DNA from: Lacticaseibacillus chiayiensis
GTDB lineage: Bacteria; Bacillota; Bacilli; Lactobacillales; Lactobacillaceae
DNA: 40,899 nucleotides
Reading direction: 5' to 3'
NCBI RefSeq assembly: GCF_004123795.1
Contig: NZ_MSSM01000029.1
Coordinates: forward strand, 1-40,899
Shown here: positions 16,232-24,328 of the stretch, piece by piece
How the letters are laid out: each line of letters begins with the position of its first letter
Numbering within the stretch: position 1 is the stretch's first letter
Program-made: the position numbers and the translations under genes
Notes under the pieces: generated by a model
The model's database searches: none
What the model was told of the DNA's origin: nothing
Seen by the model: the letters and a program-made list of their open reading frames with translations, nothing else

Positions 16232-17807
16232 ATGCTATTACCTCTTGCCACTTTTTAATCAAGTTGTCAGCCGAGAACTTCTCTATCAATTCGGCATTCA
16301 CCACCAATGACTGATTCCAGTTGCTTAACGTTTTTAAAAAGAAACGGCACGCTTCGGGAATCGCTGCCAAATCAGCAACAACAATGCCGTTTTGATGCTC
16401 GCGAATAAGCGTACTTGACTGCCTGACAACGAGCGGCACACCATTACTGATCGCTTCGATCATCATCCGCAAGTCAGGTATGGTTGCTGTGTCGACATAC
16501 ACCCGGGCCTGATGCATTAACGTTTCCTGTACATGACGTTTAGCAACCTGAAGATGGATGCGACTGGCAACGAATTCTGCAGCGCTTAACGCCTGCCAGT
16601 TCGGCAATTCTCGAAGCTTTTTTCCACGCTTGTCAAGTCCGGCGATCGGCTTACCACTGCGTTGATCGGCAACAAATTGGGCAACTTCTTGATATTGTTC
16701 GCTGGTCAAATCGACATCAAAAGTTGATTTAATGAAAGCTTGAAGATGATCTGACATTGTTTTTACTTGCCCCTCGCTGCCTTCGACAATCAGTGCCTGA
16801 TCATCTTCATGTTGTAATACTTTAATTAGTTGGATCAGTAACCGCCGGGCTTCATTATCCCGAATATTGCCAAGTCGCCAATAAATTGAATCTAATGCAG
16901 TCTCATTGCTTAAGCCCAGATTTAATGTTGTTGCATACTGGGGGATCACGTATTTTGCGACTTGATCTGCCTTTTCCTTATTTCCCTTAGCCTCGGCCTG
17001 CCGCACAAAAAGTCGTTCATCTGCCGAGGTTGGGAAAACAAAAGCATCCCCATCATTGATTTGAATCAAATCTTTCGCAGTTAACTCGTGCTTTTGATTA
17101 ACCAGAAAGATTATCTGTTTCAAAAAAGGTTGCTCACTGCGTAATTCAAGTGTGTCTGTTCCCAGATCAGTGACAATTGGCGGCGACTGTTGAAGTTGCA
17201 TGCTCTGCTTCATTAAAAACTCATAAACGATTTCTTGCATCGACTGGTAACTGGCAGCCGCAAACCGGCTCCTCTGACTGTCAGCAACCATTATCTTCTG
17301 CGACGTTTGCGTCAAGACCACATAGCCGTTGTCATTTAACCAGAATGTTTTCCACTGCCCATCCGCCTGAGTCACCGTTTTGGTCGTCACGAAACCACGA
17401 TCATCATACTGTTCCTTGACGACTTCACCCGAAGGCAATCTATGTTCAACCCAGTAGACAAAACCTTCCTTATGAAAATGTGCTTGCATAACTTTTTTTG
17501 AACCCTGAAAATAAAAAACATCGCTCCCAAGAAAGTAAGGAATCGTATCTTTGGGCAAGACAAGATCCTCAATCGTGAATGGCACCCCCGATTTCATATG
17601 AATGTCCTGAATGTCATCATACACATTGGTCCACGAAAAGGTTTCTAACCCGGCTTGATATAACAATCTGCGTAAGTCTGGCATTTGATTTGTAAACAAC
17701 ATCGAAAATGGCACCTTATTTTCTTTGAACATGGTAGCCAATTCAATGACAGGATCTGTTTCCGGATGATCGGCACCACTCGCAAAAGTCGGCATCAATG
17801 TTAACAT
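16218..17807 (-). CDS. asp1: Accessory Sec system protein Asp1
   Basis: Asp1 has a glycosyltransferase-like (GT-B) fold without enzymatic function and forms the Asp1-2-3 complex that escorts the glycosylated adhesin to SecA2. The length, about 529 residues, is normal. Asp1 traits visible are the N-terminal MLTLMPTF, a long middle region with FLVNQKHELTA (about 236), and the C-terminal nucleotide-site remnant ARVYVDTATIPDLRMMIEAI near 440-460 followed by GVPLV. The ATG at 17807 is preferred, with GGGAG 6 nt upstream. A GTG at 17822 would overlap secY2. It lies 11 nt after secY2 and overlaps asp2. Confidence 0.88.
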   Translation of the reverse strand: MLTLMPTFASGADHPETDPVIELATMFKENKVPFSMLFTNQMPDLRRLLYQAGLETFSWTNVYDDIQDIHMKSGVPFTIEDLVLPKDTIPYFLGSDVFYFQGSKKVMQAHFHKEGFVYWVEHRLPSGEVVKEQYDDRGFVTTKTVTQADGQWKTFWLNDNGYVVLTQTSQKIMVADSQRSRFAAASYQSMQEIVYEFLMKQSMQLQQSPPIVTDLGTDTLELRSEQPFLKQIIFLVNQKHELTAKDLIQINDGDAFVFPTSADERLFVRQAEAKGNKEKADQVAKYVIPQYATTLNLGLSNETALDSIYWRLGNIRDNEARRLLIQLIKVLQHEDDQALIVEGSEGQVKTMSDHLQAFIKSTFDVDLTSEQYQEVAQFVADQRSGKPIAGLDKRGKKLRELPNWQALSAAEFVASRIHLQVAKRHVQETLMHQARVYVDTATIPDLRMMIEAISNGVPLVVRQSSTLIREHQNGIVVADLAAIPEACRFFLKTLSNWNQSLVVNAELIEKFSADNLIKKWQEVIAFGES

Positions 17808-17818
17808 GCTCCACTCCC

Positions 17819-19057
17819 TCACTCAATTGGCTCATCAAACAAGCTATAACGATTCTTATTCCATAACGCAATAAATTGTTGCGTAACTGTATCGGTAATT
17901 GTCACCATAATAAAAACACCGCCTAAATACATAGCATAGTTCGAGGCAGAGGGCAAATACATGCCTATTGCCAATGGAACAACGCCAATTAACAACAAAT
18001 AAAAATCACCAATCATACTTAACCTAAAAAAGTGTCCCATGATAAGGGCCTCGGTCGCATCACCCGGCGTCGTGTGATAAACGTAATCCCCGCGTTCTTT
18101 TAGTTGGCGTGCCATTTTTGTCGGGCTAAGATTAATCAAACCAAAAGCAAAGCCAAGAAACAAAACAATAAATGCATAGGCGAGAATACCAGGCCAATGA
18201 TTGTAATTGATCTGCGTGATAATGAATTGACCAACATGGGTATATTGATAGCCGAACGCTTCGACAACCTGCTTTGGTAAGACAAATAACATATTGGAAA
18301 ACATAAATGGCATTGCGCCTGCTGCTAAAAAAGGCAATGGCAAATATGACTCACTGAAGGTGCTCTCTAAGGATGGTCGCTGTATAGGAATTCGCTGTTC
18401 CGCGCGATAGACGAGCAACCCAGAAATAAAGACTAAAACGGTAACAACAATTCCGACTGTTACATTGGTAGGGTTAAGCTTCAAACGCGTTGTGCCATAA
18501 CCATATAAAAAAGAATGCGGCAAGCTGGTAATGATCCCCGGAATAATCAGTGCCACAGATCCTCCGAAGCCATGATTCGCATTTTCGAGACCGATAAACA
18601 ACGCAAACATGGCACCGGCAACCATATATAAAACCGCTGCTGCAACACCCAAGTTAAGGTTGTCACTGATTAAATACAATGGTGCAATCGCATCACGCAA
18701 ATAATAAACCATCACAATTCCTTGAAGGACAGCTAAAATAAATGTCAACAGACGCTGTATAAAACCGACTTGCTGAACTGATAAATTGTTAACTGAACGA
18801 ATATCCAATGACGCAATCGCTTGCCACACAATCATGGCCGTCATGTAAGGTCCCAGACCCAGAGACAATAAGGTTGGCATATTCATTTGTCCGCCTGTCG
18901 TCAGGCCAAACATTTGCAACAATGCATTGTGGCCCATCATTTTTCTAGCCATTGCAACATCAAACCCAGGTAGCACAACTTGTTGCCCCAATGCATACAC
19001 AAAAAGTACTAGCAATGTAAACAGGACCCGTTTAGCGACATCCTGATGCTCTCTCAT
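17819..19057 (-). CDS. secY2: Accessory Sec translocase channel SecY2
   Basis: The membrane channel dedicated to the adhesin. The 412-residue protein has about ten hydrophobic segments and a SecY layout: an N-terminal cytosolic segment and TM1 (VLFTLLVLFVYALGQQV), the PTLLSLGLGPYMTAMIVWQ helix, and a C-terminal half with LINLSPTKMARQLKERGDY. It is shorter than housekeeping SecY, as SecY2 usually is. The ATG at 19057 is chosen, with an AAAGGGTG site 6 nt upstream; the in-frame GTG at 19066 lies in that site. It follows secA2 by 51 nt. Confidence 0.93.
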   Translation of the reverse strand: MREHQDVAKRVLFTLLVLFVYALGQQVVLPGFDVAMARKMMGHNALLQMFGLTTGGQMNMPTLLSLGLGPYMTAMIVWQAIASLDIRSVNNLSVQQVGFIQRLLTFILAVLQGIVMVYYLRDAIAPLYLISDNLNLGVAAAVLYMVAGAMFALFIGLENANHGFGGSVALIIPGIITSLPHSFLYGYGTTRLKLNPTNVTVGIVVTVLVFISGLLVYRAEQRIPIQRPSLESTFSESYLPLPFLAAGAMPFMFSNMLFVLPKQVVEAFGYQYTHVGQFIITQINYNHWPGILAYAFIVLFLGFAFGLINLSPTKMARQLKERGDYVYHTTPGDATEALIMGHFFRLSMIGDFYLLLIGVVPLAIGMYLPSASNYAMYLGGVFIMVTITDTVTQQFIALWNKNRYSLFDEPIE

Positions 19058-19108
19058 ATATTTCACCCTTTAAATCGCTTTGTCGCACCATCGGTTGACT
19101 TTTTCAGC

Positions 19109-21442
19109 TCAAGGAAATTGAACCTGAATAGTGCCGTCCTTATTGAAGATCAAATCAGAACAAAGCAAATTTCGCGTAATTCTAACGTTCATACTCTTCT
19201 TCATTTCGTTGAACGTACGCCGCGTTTCTTTTTGGTATTCAAATAACGGATCACGCCCGTTGGTTGTCCGATTCATCGTAACTGCCTGTAAAGCTTCCAG
19301 ATTATCAACTTGGTCAATCCAGGACACATCAATTGTTTTTAAAAGCGTAATCCTTTGAAAATAAAGCCACTGCATAGGATCGGTTAACGACTCATGCTTT
19401 TTTTCAAGCTGGCGGGTCATCAACGACAACATGTACGTGGGATTCCGCCACTCTGTATCATGTTCATTAAGTGTTTTCGGCAAAAAATCCCGGTCGATAT
19501 TTGAATAAACAAAATCCAGAAATTCTGAAATATCGCCGTCGCGGTGCTCATGAACAAAATCATCCGCAACGCGTTTGAAGACGCCGTGAATAACACGATC
19601 AAGCGAAGTTGCCACCATAATTTGGTCTCGGGTTGCATACACACTATCTCGTTGTGCCCGGAAAACCTCACCATACTGTAACGTTGAAAAACGGGCGCTG
19701 CGTCCATTATTGCTGACGCGATCCTGAGCGTGATCAATGACTTTGCGAAACCGTCCATGCCGACTAAGCCGTTGCTCTTGGTCATGAGCGTGACGATAGG
19801 TGTATTGACGCACCCATTTTGGCGCATTCTGAATAACAATCCGGTCTTCCAGCGAGGTGTAAAAAATACTGCTACCCGGCTCTCCTTGTCGTCCCGCGCG
19901 GCCACGCAACTGATTGTCAACCCGACGATTTGCCATTCGTTCGGTTCCTAGGACAAGCAGGCCGCCTTTTACTTTGACCCCTTTGCCTAGTTTAATATCG
20001 GTTCCGCGCCCAGCCATGGACGTTGCAACCGTTACGGCACCGAGTTGTCCTGCTTCGGCAACAATCTTGGCTTCTTTAGAGGCACTGCGCGCATTTAATA
20101 AACTGTGTGGAATTCCCTCACGCAATAATAAACGTGAATACAGGTTAGATAATGATAAGGATCCTGTTTCAATAAGAATTGGCCGCTTGTCTTTATAGGC
20201 TTCACGAACCGTTTTTAACGATGCCAACAGCTTTGCTTCTTGGGTAATATAAAGTTCATCACGTAAATCATGACGGATCATCGGCTCATTTGTTGGTACC
20301 CGATAAACTTCCATAAACTCGCCTGCGTCCGTTGCGGCTGTTCCTGTCATCCCTGCCAACTGGCCAAACATCCGGAATAAATTCTGATATGTAACCGATG
20401 CCATTGTTCGCATTTCATCGGTTACTTTGACATGTTCTTTTGCTTCAATTGCTTGATGTTGCCCGCTTTGCATCTTCATCCCGATTAATTCACGGCCATT
20501 ATCGCGATCAACCAAAACCACCTCATTATGATCGACAACATAATCACGATCCGGTTTGTATAGAAAATGTGCCTTAAGTGCCAATACCAAGTGGCGGTAC
20601 AGTTCATACCACGTTTTACCTAAAAGATCGTCAACTCCAAAATAGTGTTGCATCCGTGCAATACCTTCTGGCGTAAACCAGACAGACTTATGATCATCAC
20701 TGATCTTATAATCCACCTTTTCTACAAGCATATTAATCATACGATCAGCTGCTAAATAGTAATTCGAGTGCACTCTGGGAATGCCGGCGATAATCAAGGG
20801 GGTTTGTGCACTATCAAGTAAGATTGCATCGGCCTCGTCAATTAAAGCGTAATTCATATGCTTAATGTATTGCTCTTCGGGATTAGCCGCGAGATTGTCA
20901 AACAAATAGTCGAAACCAAGTGCGGAATTAGTGGTATATACAATGTCAGCGCCGTATATCTTCTCCCGATCGCGTTTTTCGCCTTCGTGTCCTGGTTGAG
21001 CAACACCTGAAGCAACCGATAAACCTAACCAACGATACACTTTACCCATCTGTTCTGCGTCTCGATTAGCCAGATAACTGTTAGCTGTGATCAAAAAATT
21101 TCCTGCCCCTGTCAAGCCATGTAAATACATCGGCATGGTAGCTGTCAGGTTTTTCCCTTCACCTGTTTTCATCTCGACGATATTATTGTATTCCATAGCA
21201 ACGGCACCGAGTATTTGAACCGGAAAGGGCCGCATATGTAAAACGCGAAAATCCGCTTCACAGACGACAGCAAAAGCTTCGATCAATAATGATCGCAATG
21301 CGTGCCCACTTTTTAGCTTTTCACGAAATAAAACGGTTTGATGGCGAAGCTCTTCGTCACCCATGGCTTGATATTTGGCCTGCAAGTCAATGATTTTTTT
21401 TGCTCGCTTCCGATACCGATAATCTGATCCCCAGAAATTCAT
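19109..21442 (-). CDS. secA2: Accessory Sec ATPase SecA2
   Basis: The motor ATPase that pushes the glycosylated adhesin through SecY2. The 777-residue product contains the DEAD motor (LIDEADAILLD), the TSMAGRGTDIKLG and QLRGRAGRQGEPG motifs, and the helical scaffold. It lacks the C-terminal zinc-binding tail of SecA1, as SecA2 does. Walker A reads TGEGKNLTA (93-101), with Asn98 where SecA proteins have Thr or Ser; I checked the codon (AAC). The start at 21442 has AGGAG 8 nt upstream; an in-frame ATG at 21460 has no such site. It is the first gene of secA2-secY2-asp1-2-3-gtfA-gtfB, whereas in streptococci secY2 comes first and secA2 follows asp3. Confidence 0.95.
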   Translation of the reverse strand: MNFWGSDYRYRKRAKKIIDLQAKYQAMGDEELRHQTVLFREKLKSGHALRSLLIEAFAVVCEADFRVLHMRPFPVQILGAVAMEYNNIVEMKTGEGKNLTATMPMYLHGLTGAGNFLITANSYLANRDAEQMGKVYRWLGLSVASGVAQPGHEGEKRDREKIYGADIVYTTNSALGFDYLFDNLAANPEEQYIKHMNYALIDEADAILLDSAQTPLIIAGIPRVHSNYYLAADRMINMLVEKVDYKISDDHKSVWFTPEGIARMQHYFGVDDLLGKTWYELYRHLVLALKAHFLYKPDRDYVVDHNEVVLVDRDNGRELIGMKMQSGQHQAIEAKEHVKVTDEMRTMASVTYQNLFRMFGQLAGMTGTAATDAGEFMEVYRVPTNEPMIRHDLRDELYITQEAKLLASLKTVREAYKDKRPILIETGSLSLSNLYSRLLLREGIPHSLLNARSASKEAKIVAEAGQLGAVTVATSMAGRGTDIKLGKGVKVKGGLLVLGTERMANRRVDNQLRGRAGRQGEPGSSIFYTSLEDRIVIQNAPKWVRQYTYRHAHDQEQRLSRHGRFRKVIDHAQDRVSNNGRSARFSTLQYGEVFRAQRDSVYATRDQIMVATSLDRVIHGVFKRVADDFVHEHRDGDISEFLDFVYSNIDRDFLPKTLNEHDTEWRNPTYMLSLMTRQLEKKHESLTDPMQWLYFQRITLLKTIDVSWIDQVDNLEALQAVTMNRTTNGRDPLFEYQKETRRTFNEMKKSMNVRITRNLLCSDLIFNKDGTIQVQFP

Positions 21443-21474
21443 TAACGGATCTCCTAACATAAAGTTGTTCAGTG

Positions 21475-21503
21475 TTGCTTTTGCTTTTGCTTGTCTCTAT
21501 ACT
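21475..21503 (+). promoter_or_regulatory. Candidate promoter of the small membrane protein gene
   Basis: TTGCTT (21475-21480) and TATACT (21498-21503) are 17 nt apart. The -10 box lies only 9 nt before the ATG at 21513, so transcription would begin at or next to the start codon. Both boxes fit consensus fairly well. Confidence 0.5.
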
Positions 21504-21524
21504 CAAACTATTATGACAAGTAAA
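21496..21524 (-). promoter_or_regulatory. Candidate promoter of the secA2 operon
   Basis: On the minus strand TTTACT (21524-21519) and TATAGA (21501-21496) are 17 nt apart. Initiation near 21489 would give a leader of about 45 nt containing the AGGAG site. Its -10 box shares the TATA core with the divergent promoter. The match is moderate (4/6 and 4/6). Confidence 0.4.
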
Positions 21525-21701
21525 AAAGAGAATTTAATTGACAAAGACATTGCACAACGAGTCAAAAAAGAAAATGAAGAGATTACCAAGCCTTCAAAAG
21601 ACCATGTAAAAGTCAGTACCGTTGTCCAAGTGACAGTTGCTTTGCTTTTGGCTGTTATGGTCTTATTCGGGCTTGTTTACTCGCTCATTCAGATTTTTTA
21701 A
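21513..21701 (+). CDS. Small single-span membrane protein divergent from secA2 (possible Asp4/Asp5 analogue)
   Basis: A 62-residue product. A charged N-terminal half (MTSKKENLIDKDIAQRVKKE) precedes one C-terminal membrane span (about 37-60, VVQVTVALLLAVMVLFGLVY), ending right after it. The layout (charged head, single C-terminal span, about 60 residues) resembles SecE-like Asp4, a small subunit of the accessory Sec channel in some streptococci. I see no diagnostic motif, so the assignment rests on size, topology and location next to secA2. No ribosome site precedes the ATG, and a good -10 box ends 9 nt upstream, so it may be leaderless. A TTG at 21465 would extend the frame by 16 hydrophobic residues but also lacks a ribosome site. 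Confidence 0.55.
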   Translation: MTSKKENLIDKDIAQRVKKENEEITKPSKDHVKVSTVVQVTVALLLAVMVLFGLVYSLIQIF

Positions 21702-21715
21702 CTTTAGCGCCTGAA

Positions 21716-22732
21716 TTAAAAAGGTAGCGTTCCCTTCACCGCTAGTACGGCTTGGAGCGCAGCCATTTGATTGTGTCTGCCCGTTCGAATTAAGTCGCTA
21801 ATATTTGCCACCTTGTCAGCAAGTTGATTGTAGTCATCTTCCGTGATGCCAGACATAATATTCGACAAGTTATCCAGCGAGTCAATCGCTATACCAAGCC
21901 CGTTTTCACTAACATATCGGCCAATTGCCGTTTGGTTAAACGCAATGACAGGCAATCCCACTGACAGATATAAACTAAATTTATGGGTCATGTTGATTTT
22001 TGCGTAAGGATCAAAATGATTTTCGGTGTCTGCATCCCAAATCAAACCATAGCCATCATTCAACGCCAAAGCCAAGGCTTCTTGCTGATAGCTTCCTAAA
22101 TAATCAACCGATTCTGCTAAATTGAATGGCAACTTTGTGTCACCGTCAGCAGATCCATATACTTTTATGTTTAAATCAGCCGGTACATTTCGCAAAAAGC
22201 CAGCTTTTCGTTCTACTAAGTTGCCTGCATAGTGAAGTGTTTGTGAAAACTTCGGTCGGCGATAAGCGATCGGTTGGTGGTAGCCCCATGGCCCGCTTGG
22301 AATCATCGGAATGCTAACACCGTCAGCGGCTAACTGGTCTTTAACAAGTTTTGTCCCAACAATCAAGCCGTCAAACGACTTCAGGAATTTTAAAACCTCT
22401 TGTTTGTTGTAAGAATCCGGAAAACGCAAATACTCGACATCATGTACAAATGCAACGATTAACGCTCCCTGCTTATGTACAAGTTCCACAACAGCTTCTT
22501 CTACTTCTGGTTCAGCATACGTCGGAATTTGAAAAATAACGACGTCGCCTTTGGTCACCGTGGCGATCATCCCTAAAATTTCTGATCGCCAGTGCTTATC
22601 ATTCCAAAAAACGTATCGAGACAGGAAAAGCTTACGGAAGCCGATTTTTCCAAAAAAATAAGCCGTATCCATCTTTGCCTTAATGGTTGCCTGATCCGTG
22701 TCCGGCTGTAATGGTGAAATTATATATTCCAT
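21716..22732 (-). CDS. Gtf3-like glycosyltransferase, copy 1
   Basis: A 338-residue cytoplasmic GT-B enzyme of the Gtf3 (formerly Nss) family, which adds the second sugar to GlcNAc on SRR adhesins. Family marks are the N-terminal AKMDTAYFFGKIGFRKLFL, GDVVIFQIPTY (about 63-73), VAFVHDVEYLRF, the donor-site region GYGLIWDADTENHFDPYA, KFSLYLSVGLPVIAF, ENGLGIAIDSLDNL and a C-terminal ITEDDYNQL...LIRTG signature. It is closest in layout to streptococcal Gtf3 and is more distant from the three plus-strand copies. It has a GGAGG site and an extended -10 promoter of its own. Donor could be UDP-glucose or, given glf, UDP-galactofuranose; sequence alone does not settle this. It ends 14 nt from the end of the convergent small membrane gene. 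Confidence 0.82.
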   Translation of the reverse strand: MEYIISPLQPDTDQATIKAKMDTAYFFGKIGFRKLFLSRYVFWNDKHWRSEILGMIATVTKGDVVIFQIPTYAEPEVEEAVVELVHKQGALIVAFVHDVEYLRFPDSYNKQEVLKFLKSFDGLIVGTKLVKDQLAADGVSIPMIPSGPWGYHQPIAYRRPKFSQTLHYAGNLVERKAGFLRNVPADLNIKVYGSADGDTKLPFNLAESVDYLGSYQQEALALALNDGYGLIWDADTENHFDPYAKINMTHKFSLYLSVGLPVIAFNQTAIGRYVSENGLGIAIDSLDNLSNIMSGITEDDYNQLADKVANISDLIRTGRHNQMAALQAVLAVKGTLPF

Positions 22733-22776
22733 TAGTTTAAATCCTCCATGCTGTCAAGCAGCACTATGTTTTCTAA

Positions 22777-22802
22777 GTAACGCTATTATAGCATAACGTT
22801 AC
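22777..22802 (-). promoter_or_regulatory. Extended -10 promoter inside a gtaacg/cgttac inverted repeat
   Basis: On the minus strand TGCTATAAT (22793-22785) is a perfect extended -10. The arms gtaacg (22777-22782) and cgttac (22797-22802) flank it symmetrically. A protein bound here would cover the promoter of the minus-strand Gtf3-like gene. No matching -35 is needed for an extended -10. Confidence 0.5.
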
Positions 22803-22988
22803 AAAAATATTTCTAAACCCCTTGCAGCTCTGAATTTTTAAAAAATAAATGTGACAATTAAATTCTCTTAAGTCGGCTTTTCCTTAAAACCGGTTGTCTT
22901 CGTACCAACCTTCACCTTTAACTAACAGACGTTCTTCTGCGTGCGTCACATCAAAACATAAGCATCGTCAAAAATTCATTGTATGCAG

Positions 22989-23017
22989 TTGCTTTTTGTC
23001 GCTCACACGCCGATACT
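22989..23017 (+). promoter_or_regulatory. Candidate promoter of the plus-strand Gtf3-like triplet
   Basis: TTGCTT (22989-22994) and GATACT (23012-23017) are 17 nt apart, about 108 nt before the first start codon. The match is modest and other sites are possible. Confidence 0.3.
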
Positions 23018-23124
23018 AAAGTAATAAGTATTCTTGTAATCAATAATATGTTGGCGGAGAAAGCGCCACTTAAACACTGTTACACACCGTTAAATACCAA
23101 ATGGAAAGATTATAGGTAGGGGTC

Positions 23125-24240
23125 ATGGCTAATTATTTCTTACATTTTAATGGTTCAAATGAACCTTCTTATCCGTTCTGGGGCGAAGGGTTCATGGGCA
23201 AGCAAGCTTTGGATCACGAATACTTTCTGCGAGAGATCGGTTTCAGACAAATTGATGCCTTCTTTTATCGCTGGCCTGAAGAACCAAAAGATTCGTTAAA
23301 TGCTCGCATGGATGGGATCCTGGGCGGTTTAAAAATAAACGATTGTTTGTTAATTCAATGGCCCTTACCTGACATGGGCGAACGCTGGCTTCAAAAATTG
23401 ATCAAAAAGACCCATGAGTTCGGGGCAAAATTGATCTTCTTGATCAATGGTCTCACTAGCTGGAGCGATGGTTTAATATTACCTGGAAAACGTAACCAAG
23501 GAGAAATTCAAAAAGCACTAAGAAATCCTAAGGTGCAGCTTGAAATGTTGTTCCTTCATCAAGCCGATGCCGTAATTACCTCCTCCTTACAAATGGTGGA
23601 GCAACTTAAAAAAGAATTAGCTTTAACCGGCCAACAATTGTCACCCTGTACGACCTACCTTGGTCCCGATGGCTATAGAACCCGCTATTTTCAGAACCGA
23701 AGAGACTTAAACAAGGGAATCGATTTTATCAATTCTCTGCCAGGAGCTCCTTTTTTCTCGCAGCTCCCAGAAGACCTTCACTTTAATGTCTACGGTGACC
23801 AATCACAAAACCATCTGCTGTCACAGCGTCAAAATATCACTCTTCTTCCTTGGAGCGATCCTGAAGCGATGCCCCAACTGCTTAAGGGTACTTATGGGTT
23901 GGTTTGGGCGTCCCAACAGTATCCAAATGTTGCCGGTGTCTGTAGCGAATATGAAGAATACCAGACATCCGTTACATTAGCACTGCATTTAGCAGCAAAT
24001 GAGCCTGTTATTGTTTGGTCGCAATCCGCAATAGCTGATTTTGTTCGCAAGAATGGTCTGGGTCTGGTGATTGATTCACTAGAGCAGTTGGCACAACAAG
24101 TTGCTACCATCACCGATTCAGACTATAACGATATGATTAACAATGTTGAAAGAATTAGCCCGCTTATTAGAGAGGGCTTTTATTTAAAAAGAGCGATGCT
24201 GAACGTTATCGCAATGTTGTACGATCGTACAAGCGACTAA
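23125..24240 (+). CDS. Gtf3-like glycosyltransferase, copy 2
   Basis: A 371-residue GT-B transferase, first of a tandem triplet. It begins MANYFLHFNGSNEPSYPFWG, shared closely with copy 3, and carries the family pattern: ARMDGILGGL (about 65-74), DCLLIQWPLP, KLIFLINGLTSW, GTYGLVWASQQYP, LHLAANEPVIVWSQSAIADF, and the C-terminal RKNGLGLVIDSLEQL and ISPLIREGF. No signal peptide or membrane span is visible. It has an AGGTAGGGG site just before the ATG. Copies 2 and 3 look like recent duplicates, while copies 1 and 4 are more distant. It likely extends the adhesin glycan in the cytoplasm before export. Some relatives are called galactofuranosyltransferases, which would fit with glf, but the donor is not proven by sequence. 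Confidence 0.8.
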   Translation: MANYFLHFNGSNEPSYPFWGEGFMGKQALDHEYFLREIGFRQIDAFFYRWPEEPKDSLNARMDGILGGLKINDCLLIQWPLPDMGERWLQKLIKKTHEFGAKLIFLINGLTSWSDGLILPGKRNQGEIQKALRNPKVQLEMLFLHQADAVITSSLQMVEQLKKELALTGQQLSPCTTYLGPDGYRTRYFQNRRDLNKGIDFINSLPGAPFFSQLPEDLHFNVYGDQSQNHLLSQRQNITLLPWSDPEAMPQLLKGTYGLVWASQQYPNVAGVCSEYEEYQTSVTLALHLAANEPVIVWSQSAIADFVRKNGLGLVIDSLEQLAQQVATITDSDYNDMINNVERISPLIREGFYLKRAMLNVIAMLYDRTSD

Positions 24241-24328
24241 ACTTTCGTGTCGGTTAAAGACATGAACTTTGTAGGAATCACAGTTGCTTAATTCGCGCGA
24301 GAAAGACTTGGTAAAAAGAGGTTCACTG

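Larger units (their letters stand above)
22733..23124. other. Divergent regulatory region between two Gtf3-like genes
   Basis: A 392-bp AT-rich region with no gene. It carries an extended -10 promoter for the minus-strand gene, flanked by an inverted repeat, and a weaker candidate promoter for the plus-strand triplet. A small hairpin (tggcg/cgcca near 23051) lies in the plus leader. The middle part (about 22810-22980) shows nothing clear. Confidence 0.55.
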
